DNA of 64,000 bases from Bog-756 sp963725395 (GTDB lineage Bacteria; Actinomycetota; Acidimicrobiia; Acidimicrobiales; RAAP-2): positions 124,001 through 188,000 of the forward strand of contig CAVRYH010000004.1 in the NCBI GenBank assembly GCA_963725395.1. The letters are read 5' to 3'. The first letter of the stretch is position 1, and each line of letters begins with the position of its first letter. Positions 54,376 to 62,619 of this stretch are shown in pieces. The position numbers and the translations under genes were made by a program. The notes under the pieces were generated by a model. It saw only the letters and a list, made by a program, of their open reading frames with translations, was not told where the DNA came from and ran no database searches.

Positions 54376-55186
54376 CTACGCGGTGAGGGGTTCGCGGCCC
54401 GGGCCGGGAGGTCCGGCGAAGGCCTGCGCCACGGACATCCAGTCGACAGCGAGGTCACCGGAGACGATGAGTGCGGTGTCGGCCAGGTTGCGTCGCTGGG
54501 TGACCACGAGACAGAAGTCGAGCGCGGGCCCTTCGACCGTGGCGACCGGCTCGTCGTCCACCCGCTCCCCCACCTCCCACCGCCACTGCTCACCGGAGGG
54601 GGCGATCAGGAGGACGTCGATGCGACCGGGTGGGACGGGTCGCTCGCGGACCAGGTACGAGAAGGACCTGGCCCGTACCCCGAGATGCGCCACGTGACGC
54701 ACCCGGTCCGTGGGTTGGCGGGTACGGCCGAGGGCATCGGCGACGTCCTGGCCGTGGGCCCACGTCTCCATCAGCCGGGCCGAGATGAACGACAGCACGC
54801 CCATGGGCGGACCGAACCAGGGAACGCGCGCCGAGGGATCAGCTCCGGCGAACGCCGTCCATCATCCCCCGGTGGGCATCCTCCCACCAGGCCAGGAGTT
54901 CGCTCCCGTCGATGCCCCGGCCCCGAACCAGGTGCACGTCCATGGGATCCCCGCCGGCAGTCATCATCTCCTCGGCCGTCCTCGTGAACCGCTCGGGTTC
55001 GACCATGGCCATCCGGCCGGCTTCGTCGAAGAAGGCGAGATGGCTGATCTGGTCACGGACCGCCCAGCCCACCGCCGGAGTGGAGCGGTCCCACTCGGGC
55101 GCGCGGGGCCCGAGGGAGCCGACCAAGCCGTGGAGATCGTCGTACTCGTCCTCCAGGTCACCGAGCAATTCGGGCAATGTGGTCAT
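54376..55186 (-). pseudogene. TIGR03084 (DinB-like) protein, one-base frameshift
   Basis: Two frames together form one TIGR03084 protein. The first (55186 to 54839) has LGDLEDEYDDLHGLV, VGWAVRDQISHLAFFDEAGR, ELLAWWEDAHRGMM and ends VRRS-stop. One base further, the frame reads ADPSARVPWFGPPMGVLSFI and continues SARLMETWAHGQDVADALG to AQAFAGPPGPGREP. Removing one G (minus strand) of the GG at 54845-54846 gives VRRADPSARVPWFGPP, as in the family. The N-terminal domain is the mycothiol-dependent/maleylpyruvate-isomerase-like DinB fold. The protein may be fully functional if the extra base is an error. Confidence 0.87.
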
Positions 55187-55302
55187 GGGTCGAGGCTAGG
55201 CGCTCCCGACGACCAGTCGGAGGCTGCCATGGAACGGGAAAAAGGTTAGTTCCGACAGCTCAAACGGTGGCGGCGCCCAGGCGTTGCCCCAGACATGAGG
55301 GG

Positions 55303-55599
55303 TCAGGTATCCGGTTCCACCCAACCCCGGTCCTCGCCGAGGACCTCGAGCTCGGGATGGGACCAGACGTAACGTTCCACGGCGTCGAGAACCTCCTCGA
55401 CGTGGGCCGCAGAGTTCGCCACTGCGGCGAACCCGACCTCGGATCGCTGCCAGCGGTCCTCATGGCCCACCTCGGCGGCCGCGACGTCGAAACGGGCCCT
55501 GCAGGACTCGACGAGATGTTTGACGACCGTCCGCTTGGCCTTTAACGAGCCGCTCCCGCGGATACGGAGGTCCATCGTGAGCGTGCCGGCATGCATCAT
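55303..55599 (-). CDS. DUF503 protein
   Basis: 98 residues from ATG 55599 (MMHAGTLTMDLRIRGSGSLK). The DUF503 pattern SLKAKRTVVKHLVESCRARF, then AAEVGHEDRWQRSEVGFAAV and ERYVWSHPELEVL, is complete. Small cytoplasmic protein of unknown role, found near translation genes in many bacteria; no such link here. The frame extends upstream without similarity. Confidence 0.88.
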   Translation of the reverse strand: MMHAGTLTMDLRIRGSGSLKAKRTVVKHLVESCRARFDVAAAEVGHEDRWQRSEVGFAAVANSAAHVEEVLDAVERYVWSHPELEVLGEDRGWVEPDT

Positions 55600-55696
55600 C
55601 ACTCCACAATGGACCGGGGGGAGACTTCGCGTCGACCGGCCCGGTGCAGGCGGAACCGCACCGGGCCCGGCCGAGGGGCCTAATGGGAATCGACCA

Positions 55697-56281
55697 CTAG
55701 GAGCTCGCGGTGGGCGACCAGGAGCTCTCCCCGCTGGGAGGACTACCGCTCGGGGGACTGCCGCTCGGGGGATTGCCGCTCGGTCGAACCGCCCCACGGG
55801 GTCCACCCGGTGCACCCGGCCCACCGCTCGGTGGAGCCCCGATACCCACGCTGGTCGCCGTGACCGTGTCCGAGGTCTCCGTTCCGAAGACGGCCACCTG
55901 TCCGCCGACGGTTACATCGGCCAAGGTCGCACGCGTCATCCCTCGATCGTGATAGGTCGTCGAACTCCCGACGTTGACGGTTACCCGCGTTCCGTCATGG
56001 GTGGTGATGGTGAAGGACCCGGTCCCGACCGATTTCACGGTACCCACGGCGACCGGAGGAGATCCTCCGAAGGGAGGCCGCCCCGACGGTGCCGTGGATG
56101 CGGAAGCAGGCGAGGGGGCGGACTGTGTGGCTGCGCCCGCCACCGCCCCGCCGCCGAGCGCCAGGCCCAGCGCCACTGCGGCCGCCGTGGTCACCTTGAC
56201 CCCCTTTCTCCGTCGCTGGCTGAACGAGGTGATCGGGTCCCGGTCGGAACCTTCTGTCTGTGCTGCTTCGGTGTCGCTCAT
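55697..56281 (-). CDS. Secreted or membrane-anchored DUF5666-type protein with SGSPP repeats
   Basis: 194 residues from ATG 56281 (AAGGAG seven bases upstream). Membrane segment about 30-50 (VTTAAAVALGLALGGGAVAG), then a beta-rich domain (AVGTVKSVGTGSFTITTHDG, VTVNVGSSTTYHD, DVTVGGQVAVFGTETSDTVT) as in DUF5666. The tail has tandem PPSGS units (NPPSGSPPSGSPPSGE) encoded by a tandem DNA repeat near 55735-55790. Function unknown. Confidence 0.75.
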   Translation of the reverse strand: MSDTEAAQTEGSDRDPITSFSQRRRKGVKVTTAAAVALGLALGGGAVAGAATQSAPSPASASTAPSGRPPFGGSPPVAVGTVKSVGTGSFTITTHDGTRVTVNVGSSTTYHDRGMTRATLADVTVGGQVAVFGTETSDTVTATSVGIGAPPSGGPGAPGGPRGAVRPSGNPPSGSPPSGSPPSGESSWSPTASS

Positions 56282-56429
56282 GTCCCACTCCTTCTCTGGT
56301 CGACTGCTGTCGAGACGAAGCATGGGCAACCGGCCTGGGCCCAGGCTGTGGTTGGTCATGGCGCAGGCTGAGAGTGTTGCAGCACCGGCCGGACACGCCG
56401 GAGGGTGGTCGGATCGGAGGAGCTCGGCC

Positions 56430-56936
56430 TCAGTCCCGTGACGCCTCGAGCATCGACACCACGTCGGACCAACCGAACCCGACCGTCTCCCCGATGACGG
56501 TGCCGCCAGCGGGATCGACGAGGACGAAGAAGGGGTACCCCGTCACCCGGTAATCGGCCCACGCGTCGTCGCTCATCACCACAGGGACGAGCGTCACGCC
56601 AGCAGCCGCCCCCGCCACTTCGTCCGGGTCGACCGACCCTGGGCCCTTGGTAATCACGACCGCCGACACGCCCGGGGGCAACTCGGACGGGGTGTCGTCC
56701 CGCAGCCCCCGCCAGAACTCCTCGCACCCGTCACAACGGACGTGCAGGAAACAGAGCAATGTCAGCGTTCCGAGGGACCCGACCGGTATCTCGACGCGGC
56801 TCCCCTTCGGCCCCACCCCAACGATGTCCAGAGCCGGCACCGGGCGGTCGCCGGCCACAGGGCCCGAAGGTATCGGCCTGAGCCCGGCCCTGAACGCCGG
56901 GTCGGACAGGGGCGAAGCCTGGCGCCTCCGTTTCAC
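56430..56936 (-). CDS. Thioredoxin-fold protein with CDGC active-site motif
   Basis: 168 residues from GTG 56936 (GTGA overlap with the zinc-ribbon gene). Pattern VEIPVGSLGTLTLLCFLHVR, then CDGC and EEFWRGLRDD, and later YRVTGYPFFVLVDPAGGTVI with the cis-Pro of the fold. No signal peptide, so it is presumably cytoplasmic or a peripheral oxidoreductase. Substrate unknown. Confidence 0.75.
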   Translation of the reverse strand: MKRRRQASPLSDPAFRAGLRPIPSGPVAGDRPVPALDIVGVGPKGSRVEIPVGSLGTLTLLCFLHVRCDGCEEFWRGLRDDTPSELPPGVSAVVITKGPGSVDPDEVAGAAAGVTLVPVVMSDDAWADYRVTGYPFFVLVDPAGGTVIGETVGFGWSDVVSMLEASRD

Positions 56937-57244
56937 CCCTCGGGGTGGTGGCCGTCCTCGATGACCTCGATCGACCTGCCGTTGCCGCACCACCGGCAGG
57001 CCACCTCGTCGACCGACTCGTCGAGCACCTCGACATCCTCGACCGTCAGGTCACCACCGACCGAGTAGTGGTGGAAGGCCTTGGTCCGCCGACTGGTCAC
57101 CACGTCGAACCGGGTCAGGTTGCCGCAGGCCCCGCACCGGTATCTGGTCATCCCGCCCGTCGCCGGCCCGGTGCCGTGCGCCCCGCTCGTCGGTTCGCCG
57201 GCGGATAGGTCCGGTGCGGACGTGGGGGCGGAGTCGGTGGTCAC
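56933..57244 (-). CDS. Small zinc-ribbon protein
   Basis: 103 residues from GTG 57244. After a Ser/Thr/Gly leader the C-terminal two thirds has YRCGACGNLTRFDVVTSRRT, then DEVACRWCGNGRSIEVIED, two CxxC knuckles of a zinc ribbon. It lies divergent from the exonuclease gene, upstream of the thioredoxin-like gene with which it overlaps. Function unknown. Confidence 0.72.
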   Translation of the reverse strand: MTTDSAPTSAPDLSAGEPTSGAHGTGPATGGMTRYRCGACGNLTRFDVVTSRRTKAFHHYSVGGDLTVEDVEVLDESVDEVACRWCGNGRSIEVIEDGHHPEG

Positions 57245-57307
57245 CGCACCACGGTAGCCGCCCCCCACCAGGGCCGACCTCCCGCTTGATGCCGTCTCCC
57301 CCGGTTC

Positions 57308-57321
57308 CGAACGTATGTTCG
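57308..57321. promoter_or_regulatory. LexA (SOS) box upstream of the exonuclease/GIY-YIG gene
   Basis: CGAACGTATGTTCG is a perfect palindrome matching the Gram-positive/actinobacterial LexA consensus CGAACNNNNGTTYG. It ends 13 bases before the ATG at 57335, so LexA binding would block that gene. A control by LexA of the divergent zinc-ribbon gene (start 57244) is possible. Confidence 0.75.
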
Positions 57322-57334
57322 ATACAGTGTCGCC

Positions 57335-58810
57335 ATGGTGGTGGCCGTCCAGCGCTCGTTCGACGACCTCGGCACCCCGCTCAGCCAGGTCACGTTCGTG
57401 GTCGTCGACGTGGAGACCACCGGGGGCTCGCCGGCCCAGGCGTCGCTCACCGAGGTCGCCGCCGCCCGTTACCGGGGGGGCGAGCTCCTCGGCACCTACC
57501 AGACCTTCGTTCGACCCGACCAGCGGATCCCGCCGACCATCACCGCGCTCACGGGCATCAGCGACGCCATGGTCGCCGATGCCCCGACGACGGGCGAGAT
57601 GCTCCCGTCGTTCCTCGAGTTCGTCGGTGGAGCGGTGCTGGTGGGGCACAATCTGCGCTTCGACCTCTCCTTTCTCGACCATGCCCTGGTGTGCACGGGA
57701 AGGGAGCGCCTAGCCAATGCCACCGTCGACACGCTGGCGCTGGCCCGTCGACTCGTCCGTGACATGGTCCCCGACTGCAAACTCGGCACTCTGGCCTCGA
57801 CCCTCCGGCTCGCCCACCAACCGTCCCACCGGGCCCTGACCGACGTGCTGGCCACCGGCGATCTCCTCCACGCCCTCTTGGAACGCGCCGGGTCGTTCGG
57901 CATCGTGGGACTGGAGGAGCTGCTCGACCTGCCGAGACTCGTCGGCCATCCCCAAGGGGCGAAGCTGCGGCTCACCACTCGGCTCCCCCACCGCCCCGGC
58001 GTCTACTGGTTCACCGATGCGGCCGGCACCGTGCTCTACGTGGGCAAGGCCACCGACTTGCAGGCCCGGGTGCGCTCCTACTTCAGCGCCGACAAGCGAC
58101 GGAAGGTGGGCCGGTTGCTCCGCCAGTTGCACGCCGTGCACCACCAGGTGTGCCCCGGCACCCTGACCGCGGCGGTGGTGGAGGGTCGGCTGATCCGCTC
58201 CTGGTCACCCCCGTTCAACCAACAGGGGAAGGTCCGCCGCACGAGCACCGCGGGTCGGCAACCCGACCCCAGGCCGCGCCGACGGAGGCGGCCGGGGCGG
58301 CGGGGTGCCGCCGACCTGACGGGTGACCCGGTCGCGCTGCTCGGTCCCCTGGCCCGCACGCTCACCGAGCTGTCGGCCGATCAGCGCTACGAGGAGGCCG
58401 CCTCGGTGCGTGACGAGGCCGAGCGGCTGCGACGGCTCCTGGTCCGGCAGCGGCGGGTGGAGTCGTTGCAGGATGCCGGCCGGACCGTCCTGTCGATCGA
58501 CGGCGAGGGCACCGTCGAGCTGCGCGGGGGGCTGTTGGTGACCGACCGGTCGTTCCGCAACGGTGGCGGGCCGACGCCGTCGGACCCGGATGCGTCGGTC
58601 GAGGCCGACGACCGCGCCCACGAGCGGACCATCGTGGCCCAGTGGCTGGCGGCCAACGCCCACCGGGTCCGGGTCGTGTCGGTCGAGTCACCCCACGGGT
58701 TGGCCATGTCCGCCGACCGGATCCCCCACCTCAGGGAGCTGTGCGACCCTACGGTTGCGTCGACGGCTGGGTCGCCGCCTCGTCGGCCGCCGCCTGCTGC
58801 GACACCCTGA
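57335..58810 (+). CDS. DEDDh exonuclease fused to GIY-YIG (UvrC/Cho-like) nuclease, compact form
   Basis: 491 residues. N-terminal DnaQ-type exonuclease with Asp25/Glu27 (VVVDVETTGG), Asp110 (GHNLRFDLSF) and His165-x4-Asp170 (SHRALTD). Then a GIY-YIG domain (PGVYWFTDAAGTVLYVGKAT, 221-240) as in UvrC and Cho. In the usual actinobacterial protein a long region follows; here the sequence goes from FNQQGKVRR through a basic stretch to LTGDPVALLGPL, so about 80 residues of the expected middle are missing. The C-terminal part (EEAASVRDEAERLRRLLV) is the UvrB-binding-like segment. The last 20 codons overlap trpD on the other strand. A LexA box precedes it, which fits a DNA-repair role. Confidence 0.85.
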   Translation: MVVAVQRSFDDLGTPLSQVTFVVVDVETTGGSPAQASLTEVAAARYRGGELLGTYQTFVRPDQRIPPTITALTGISDAMVADAPTTGEMLPSFLEFVGGAVLVGHNLRFDLSFLDHALVCTGRERLANATVDTLALARRLVRDMVPDCKLGTLASTLRLAHQPSHRALTDVLATGDLLHALLERAGSFGIVGLEELLDLPRLVGHPQGAKLRLTTRLPHRPGVYWFTDAAGTVLYVGKATDLQARVRSYFSADKRRKVGRLLRQLHAVHHQVCPGTLTAAVVEGRLIRSWSPPFNQQGKVRRTSTAGRQPDPRPRRRRRPGRRGAADLTGDPVALLGPLARTLTELSADQRYEEAASVRDEAERLRRLLVRQRRVESLQDAGRTVLSIDGEGTVELRGGLLVTDRSFRNGGGPTPSDPDASVEADDRAHERTIVAQWLAANAHRVRVVSVESPHGLAMSADRIPHLRELCDPTVASTAGSPPRRPPPAATP

Positions 58811-59852
58811 TCAGTGCATCGAGCACCGCATCGGCACGTCCGTCGTCGATGACCCGGCAGGCCAGGGACACCCCGGCGGCCAGATCCTCGACCTGTCCGA
58901 TCACCACCAACGATGCTGCGGCGTTCAGGACGGCGATGTCCCGGTGGGGTGACTGCCGGCCGCCGACCACCTGGCGGATGGCCTCTGCGTTGAAGGCGGC
59001 GTCGCCCCCCCGTAGGTCCTCGATCGCCGCCGGGGCGAACCCCAGGTCGGCGGGGTCGATCCGGTAGCGCGACCGTTCATGGTGGCCCCCGCCCGTGTCG
59101 ACGAGCTCGTGAATGGTCGAGGGACCGGTCGTGCTGAGCTCGTCGAGGCCGTCGTCGCCGTAGACGACCATAGCCCTGCGGGCCCCGTTGGCCGCCAGTA
59201 CGCCGAGCATCTTGTCGGCCATGGCCGGATTGCTCACCCCGACCACCTGATACCGGGCACGTCCCGGGTTGGCCAACGGTCCGAGGTAGTTGAACACCGT
59301 GGGAATCCCCAGTTCCCTGCGGACCGGGCCGGCGAACCGCATCGCCGGATGGAAACGGGGGGCGAAGCAGAAACCCATGCCGACCTCGTCGATGCACCGG
59401 ACGACACCCGCGGGCCCGAGATCGGCGACCACCCCGAGGGCCTCCAGCACGTCGGCGGCGCCGACTGCGGACGAGGCGGCCCGACCGCCGTGCTTGCACA
59501 CCTTGGCCCCGGTGGCCGCCACCACCAGTGCGGAGATGGTGGACACGTTGATGCTCCGCAACCGGTCGCCACCGGTGCCACAGGTGTCGATCACGTCCGT
59601 GCCCGCCGCCAGGCCGAGGGGAAGGGCGTGCGACACCATCGTCCGGACGAAGCCGGTCATCTCCTCCACCGACTCACCCTTGGCCCGAAGGGCCACGAGG
59701 AGCGCCGCCGTCTGGGCGGGGGTCGCCTCCCCCGACCACACCTGGCCCAGCACCACCTCGGCCTGGTCGGCGGTCAGCGAGTTGCCTTCCAACAACATGG
59801 ACAGCACCCCCGGCCACGACCCCAGCGATTCGAACGTGGGCAGCCCGGCCAC
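58749..59852 (-). CDS. trpD: Anthranilate phosphoribosyltransferase TrpD
   Basis: 367 residues from GTG 59852 (other GTGs at 59864 and 59867 lie in the end of the preceding gene). Transfers phosphoribose from PRPP to anthranilate in tryptophan synthesis. Seen: PRPP loop CGTGGDRLRSINVST (about 91-105), KVCKHGGRAASS, GFCFAPRFHPAMRFAGPVRR, TVFNYLGPLANPGRARYQVV. The end is long, with a Gln/Ala-rich tail overlapping the convergent exonuclease gene. No other trp gene is in the window. Confidence 0.95.
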   Translation of the reverse strand: MAGLPTFESLGSWPGVLSMLLEGNSLTADQAEVVLGQVWSGEATPAQTAALLVALRAKGESVEEMTGFVRTMVSHALPLGLAAGTDVIDTCGTGGDRLRSINVSTISALVVAATGAKVCKHGGRAASSAVGAADVLEALGVVADLGPAGVVRCIDEVGMGFCFAPRFHPAMRFAGPVRRELGIPTVFNYLGPLANPGRARYQVVGVSNPAMADKMLGVLAANGARRAMVVYGDDGLDELSTTGPSTIHELVDTGGGHHERSRYRIDPADLGFAPAAIEDLRGGDAAFNAEAIRQVVGGRQSPHRDIAVLNAAASLVVIGQVEDLAAGVSLACRVIDDGRADAVLDALIRVSQQAAADEAATQPSTQP

Positions 59853-59854
59853 GG

Positions 59855-61036
59855 TCAGTCCCACCACAGATCGTGCCCGAGCACGCCGCGGGCGATGAGG
59901 CCGAGCTGCACCTGCGAGGTGCCCTCGACGATGGTGAGCTGTTTGGCGTCGCGGTACCAGAGCTCGGTCGGATGGTCCTCCATGTAGCCCGCGGCCCCGA
60001 GCAGCTGCACGGCCAGTCCCGAGGCGCGCACGGCCAGCTCGGTGGCGTAGTACTTGGCCATCGACAGGAACGGGACGTACTCCTTGGTGAACTTGCCCTG
60101 GTCGGCGAGCCAGGCGGCCCGGTACGTGAGCAAGCGGGCCGCCTCGATGTCGACGGCCACCTTGGCGATCTCCCACTGGATGCCCTGGAAGTCGGAGATG
60201 GTGCCGCCGAATGCCTTGCGCTCCTTCACGTACTCGGTGGCGTACATCAGGGCGCCCTCGGCCAGGCCGATGCCCCGTGCAGCCACCACGGGCCTCATGG
60301 CGTTGAGGCCCAGCATGGCCAGTCGGAATCCGCCCACCTCGCCGATGACGTTCTCGGCGGGCACGTGGACGTCGTCGAGCACCAGCTCGCCGGTATGGAC
60401 ACCGCGCACGCCCATCTTGGCGTCCGTCCGCCCCACCGACACGCCTTCCCACCCCCGTTCCACGATGAAGGCGGTGATCGAGTCGTGCGCCCGCGACGCC
60501 GGGTCGCCCGTCTTGGCGAACACTGTGTACCAGTCGGCCTCGACCACCCCTGACATCCAGCACTTGGTGCCGGTCAGGACCCAACCGCCGTCGTTGCCCG
60601 GCGCGGCGTCGGGGACCGCCTTCGTCCTCATCCCGGCGACATCGCTGCCGGCCACCGCCTCGGACAGCCCGAACCCGGCCCGCAGCTCTCCTCGTGCGAT
60701 ACCCGGCAGGTAGCGCTTTTTCTGGTCGTCGTCGCCGGCGATGAGCACAGGTCCGACGGGCAGCCGGGTCAACAACAGCATGAGAGCGGCGGCGTTGGAG
60801 TACTTGGCCACCTCCTCGATGGCGATGCTGAGGCCGAGGATGCCAGCTCCCGAACCACCGAGCTCGACGGGGAGGCACAGCCCGAGGAGGTCGGCGTCAC
60901 GGAACGCCTCGAAGAGGTCGTTCGGGTAGTCGCCGGTGGTGTCGATCTCGCGGGCACGGGGCCTGACCTTGTCCTGGGCCAGGCGTCGCACGCTCTGCTG
61001 CAGCTCGGCGAGTTCGGGGCTGAGGTCGAAGTCCAC
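59855..61036 (-). CDS. Acyl-CoA dehydrogenase
   Basis: 393 residues from GTG 61036 (VDFDLSPELAELQQSVRRLA, the normal family start); a longer open frame to 61228 has no similarity. Blocks: VARKYSNAAALML-like EVAKYSNAAALMLLLT, GFGLSEAVAGSDVAGMRTKA, TGTKCWMSGVVEADWYTVFA, FGGTISDFQGIQWEIAKVAV, QLLGAAGYMEDHPTELWYRD, TIVEGTSQVQLGLIARGVL. The catalytic base Glu in WYRDAKQLTIVEG-type context is present. FAD-dependent, cytoplasmic, acting on an acyl-CoA of unknown chain. Directly upstream of trpD (3-base gap), so probably one transcript. Confidence 0.9.
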   Translation of the reverse strand: MDFDLSPELAELQQSVRRLAQDKVRPRAREIDTTGDYPNDLFEAFRDADLLGLCLPVELGGSGAGILGLSIAIEEVAKYSNAAALMLLLTRLPVGPVLIAGDDDQKKRYLPGIARGELRAGFGLSEAVAGSDVAGMRTKAVPDAAPGNDGGWVLTGTKCWMSGVVEADWYTVFAKTGDPASRAHDSITAFIVERGWEGVSVGRTDAKMGVRGVHTGELVLDDVHVPAENVIGEVGGFRLAMLGLNAMRPVVAARGIGLAEGALMYATEYVKERKAFGGTISDFQGIQWEIAKVAVDIEAARLLTYRAAWLADQGKFTKEYVPFLSMAKYYATELAVRASGLAVQLLGAAGYMEDHPTELWYRDAKQLTIVEGTSQVQLGLIARGVLGHDLWWD

Positions 61037-61296
61037 GGAGAACGAGGCTACCCGAGGGCGCCCTCCGGTCATCGGGGCGCCGAAACGGACACCGGGGAGC
61101 GTCGCTTGTGCGCCCACGGTGACTCCTCCGCCCCAGTCCGTGGGAGTTCGCCGACGCGTCGCGATTCCGCCACCGAACCGCCCCACGAAGATTACGCCGT
61201 GTTCAAGCAACCGTATCCAGCGGTTCACCGGCGGTTCTTAAGTTTCCACCAAACAGAAACGCCCGTCCCACGACCAAGGCCGTCGATTGGAGCCCC

Positions 61297-62511
61297 GTGC
61301 GCCGCACCTCCCGAGCCCGCACCCACATCACCCTGGCCACGGCCGCACTCGCCGTCGGGGGGTCGGTGCTCGGATTCGTCGGGCCTGCCTTCGCCGCCGG
61401 AGGGTTCATCCCTGGGGACCTGATCGTCTACGAGGTCCAGGGGAACACGAGTACCTCAGCGGCCGTGAGCCTGGTCGACTACAGCGAGTCGGGTACACCG
61501 AGCGGAGTATCGGTGAACCTGCCCAGCGCGAACAGCGGGTCGACCCACGCCCTGACCGAGAGCGGTTCGGCACTCAACGACGGAGAACTGACCCTCTCGG
61601 CGGACGGACAATCGGTAGTCGCCACGGGTTACGACGCTGCTCCGGGGGTCGCCAAGATCACCTCGGCCACCGGCACGCCCCGCACGGTGGACGTGGTGTC
61701 CGCCGGGGGGACCGTGGACTCGTCGACCGCTCTCAGCGACTCGACCACCGAGGGCCAGAACTTCCGCTCGGCCACGACACCGACCAGCGGCGGGAACATC
61801 TACACCGGCGGGGGCGCTGGAGCGGGCATCACCGCGGATGGGGGCACGTCCGCCGCCTACCTCAATGCGGACAAGGTCCACGAGGTGCAGATCTACGACG
61901 GCAACCTCTACGAATCGACGAGCACCGGCATCGACGAGGTCGGCACCGGCCTACCGACCGGCGGCACCCAGACGGACACGCCGCTGGTCACGGCCGGGTC
62001 GGCCGGAGCACCGGCCGCCTTCGGTCCCGACCAGTTCGCCTTTGCCACCCTGGGCTCAGGCGCAACCCAACCCGACACGGTGTACGTGGCCGACGGATCC
62101 AACGGCGCAACCGCGGGCGACCCCAACCAGGTGGAGAAGTACTCGCTCGAGTCCGGGGTCTGGACGCTCACCGGGTCCGTGACGGTGCCGCTGGTCGCCG
62201 GTATCGCCGTCGCCGTCTACGGCGGGTCCGCCCATCTCTTCGTGACCGGCGCCACCTCCACGTCGGAGGCCGCCAACACGGTGCTCTATGGCATCACCGA
62301 TTCCTCCGGCTTCGGGGGGTCCCTGAGCGGAACGGCCACGGTGCTGGCCAATGCGCCGACCGGTGACGCCTTCAAGGGTCTGGTGTTTGCACCGCCCGGC
62401 CCCGCGTCGGTGACACCGGAAACACCCATCGTGATCCTCTTGCCCTGCCTGGCCGTGCTCGGGTTGGCCGGCTACGTGGTCTACCGGCGGCGGCATCGGG
62501 TCATCGGCTGA
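61297..62511 (+). CDS. Secreted surface protein with C-terminal membrane anchor
   Basis: 404 residues from GTG 61297 (GGAG upstream). Signal peptide (AALAVGGSVLGFVGPAFAA), then a Gly/Ser/Thr-rich mature part with propeller-like strands (GDLIVYEVQGNTSTSAAVSL, ADGQSVVATGYDA, DGNLYESTSTGIDEVGTGLP). It ends with TPETPIVILLPCLAVLGLAG and YRRRHRVIG, i.e. a short motif, a hydrophobic helix and a basic tail, like a sorting signal but without a standard LPxTG. It resembles the next protein in start (GxLTPGNLLV/GGFIPGDLIV) and could be a paralogue. Function unknown. Confidence 0.75.
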   Translation: MRRTSRARTHITLATAALAVGGSVLGFVGPAFAAGGFIPGDLIVYEVQGNTSTSAAVSLVDYSESGTPSGVSVNLPSANSGSTHALTESGSALNDGELTLSADGQSVVATGYDAAPGVAKITSATGTPRTVDVVSAGGTVDSSTALSDSTTEGQNFRSATTPTSGGNIYTGGGAGAGITADGGTSAAYLNADKVHEVQIYDGNLYESTSTGIDEVGTGLPTGGTQTDTPLVTAGSAGAPAAFGPDQFAFATLGSGATQPDTVYVADGSNGATAGDPNQVEKYSLESGVWTLTGSVTVPLVAGIAVAVYGGSAHLFVTGATSTSEAANTVLYGITDSSGFGGSLSGTATVLANAPTGDAFKGLVFAPPGPASVTPETPIVILLPCLAVLGLAGYVVYRRRHRVIG

Positions 62512-62619
62512 CCCGACCCACCCCACTCCACCAGGCCGAGAGCCCAATGGCCCCGACTGCCGACGAATACCCGACGGATTCCGCACACCCAACAGAGCAG
62601 AAGGAGAAGGAGTCAATCC

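Noticed and set aside
58749..58810. A frameshift at the C terminus of the exonuclease/GIY-YIG gene, because it runs into trpD
   Set aside because: No alternative frame gives a recognisable ending or an early stop, so a simple convergent overlap is kept.
61180..61215. Possible fifth KstR-like site upstream of the acyl-CoA dehydrogenase at 59855 (around CGCCGTGTTCAAG)
   Set aside because: The left half does not contain AAC; it matches too few fixed positions, and trpD follows rather than a sterol gene.
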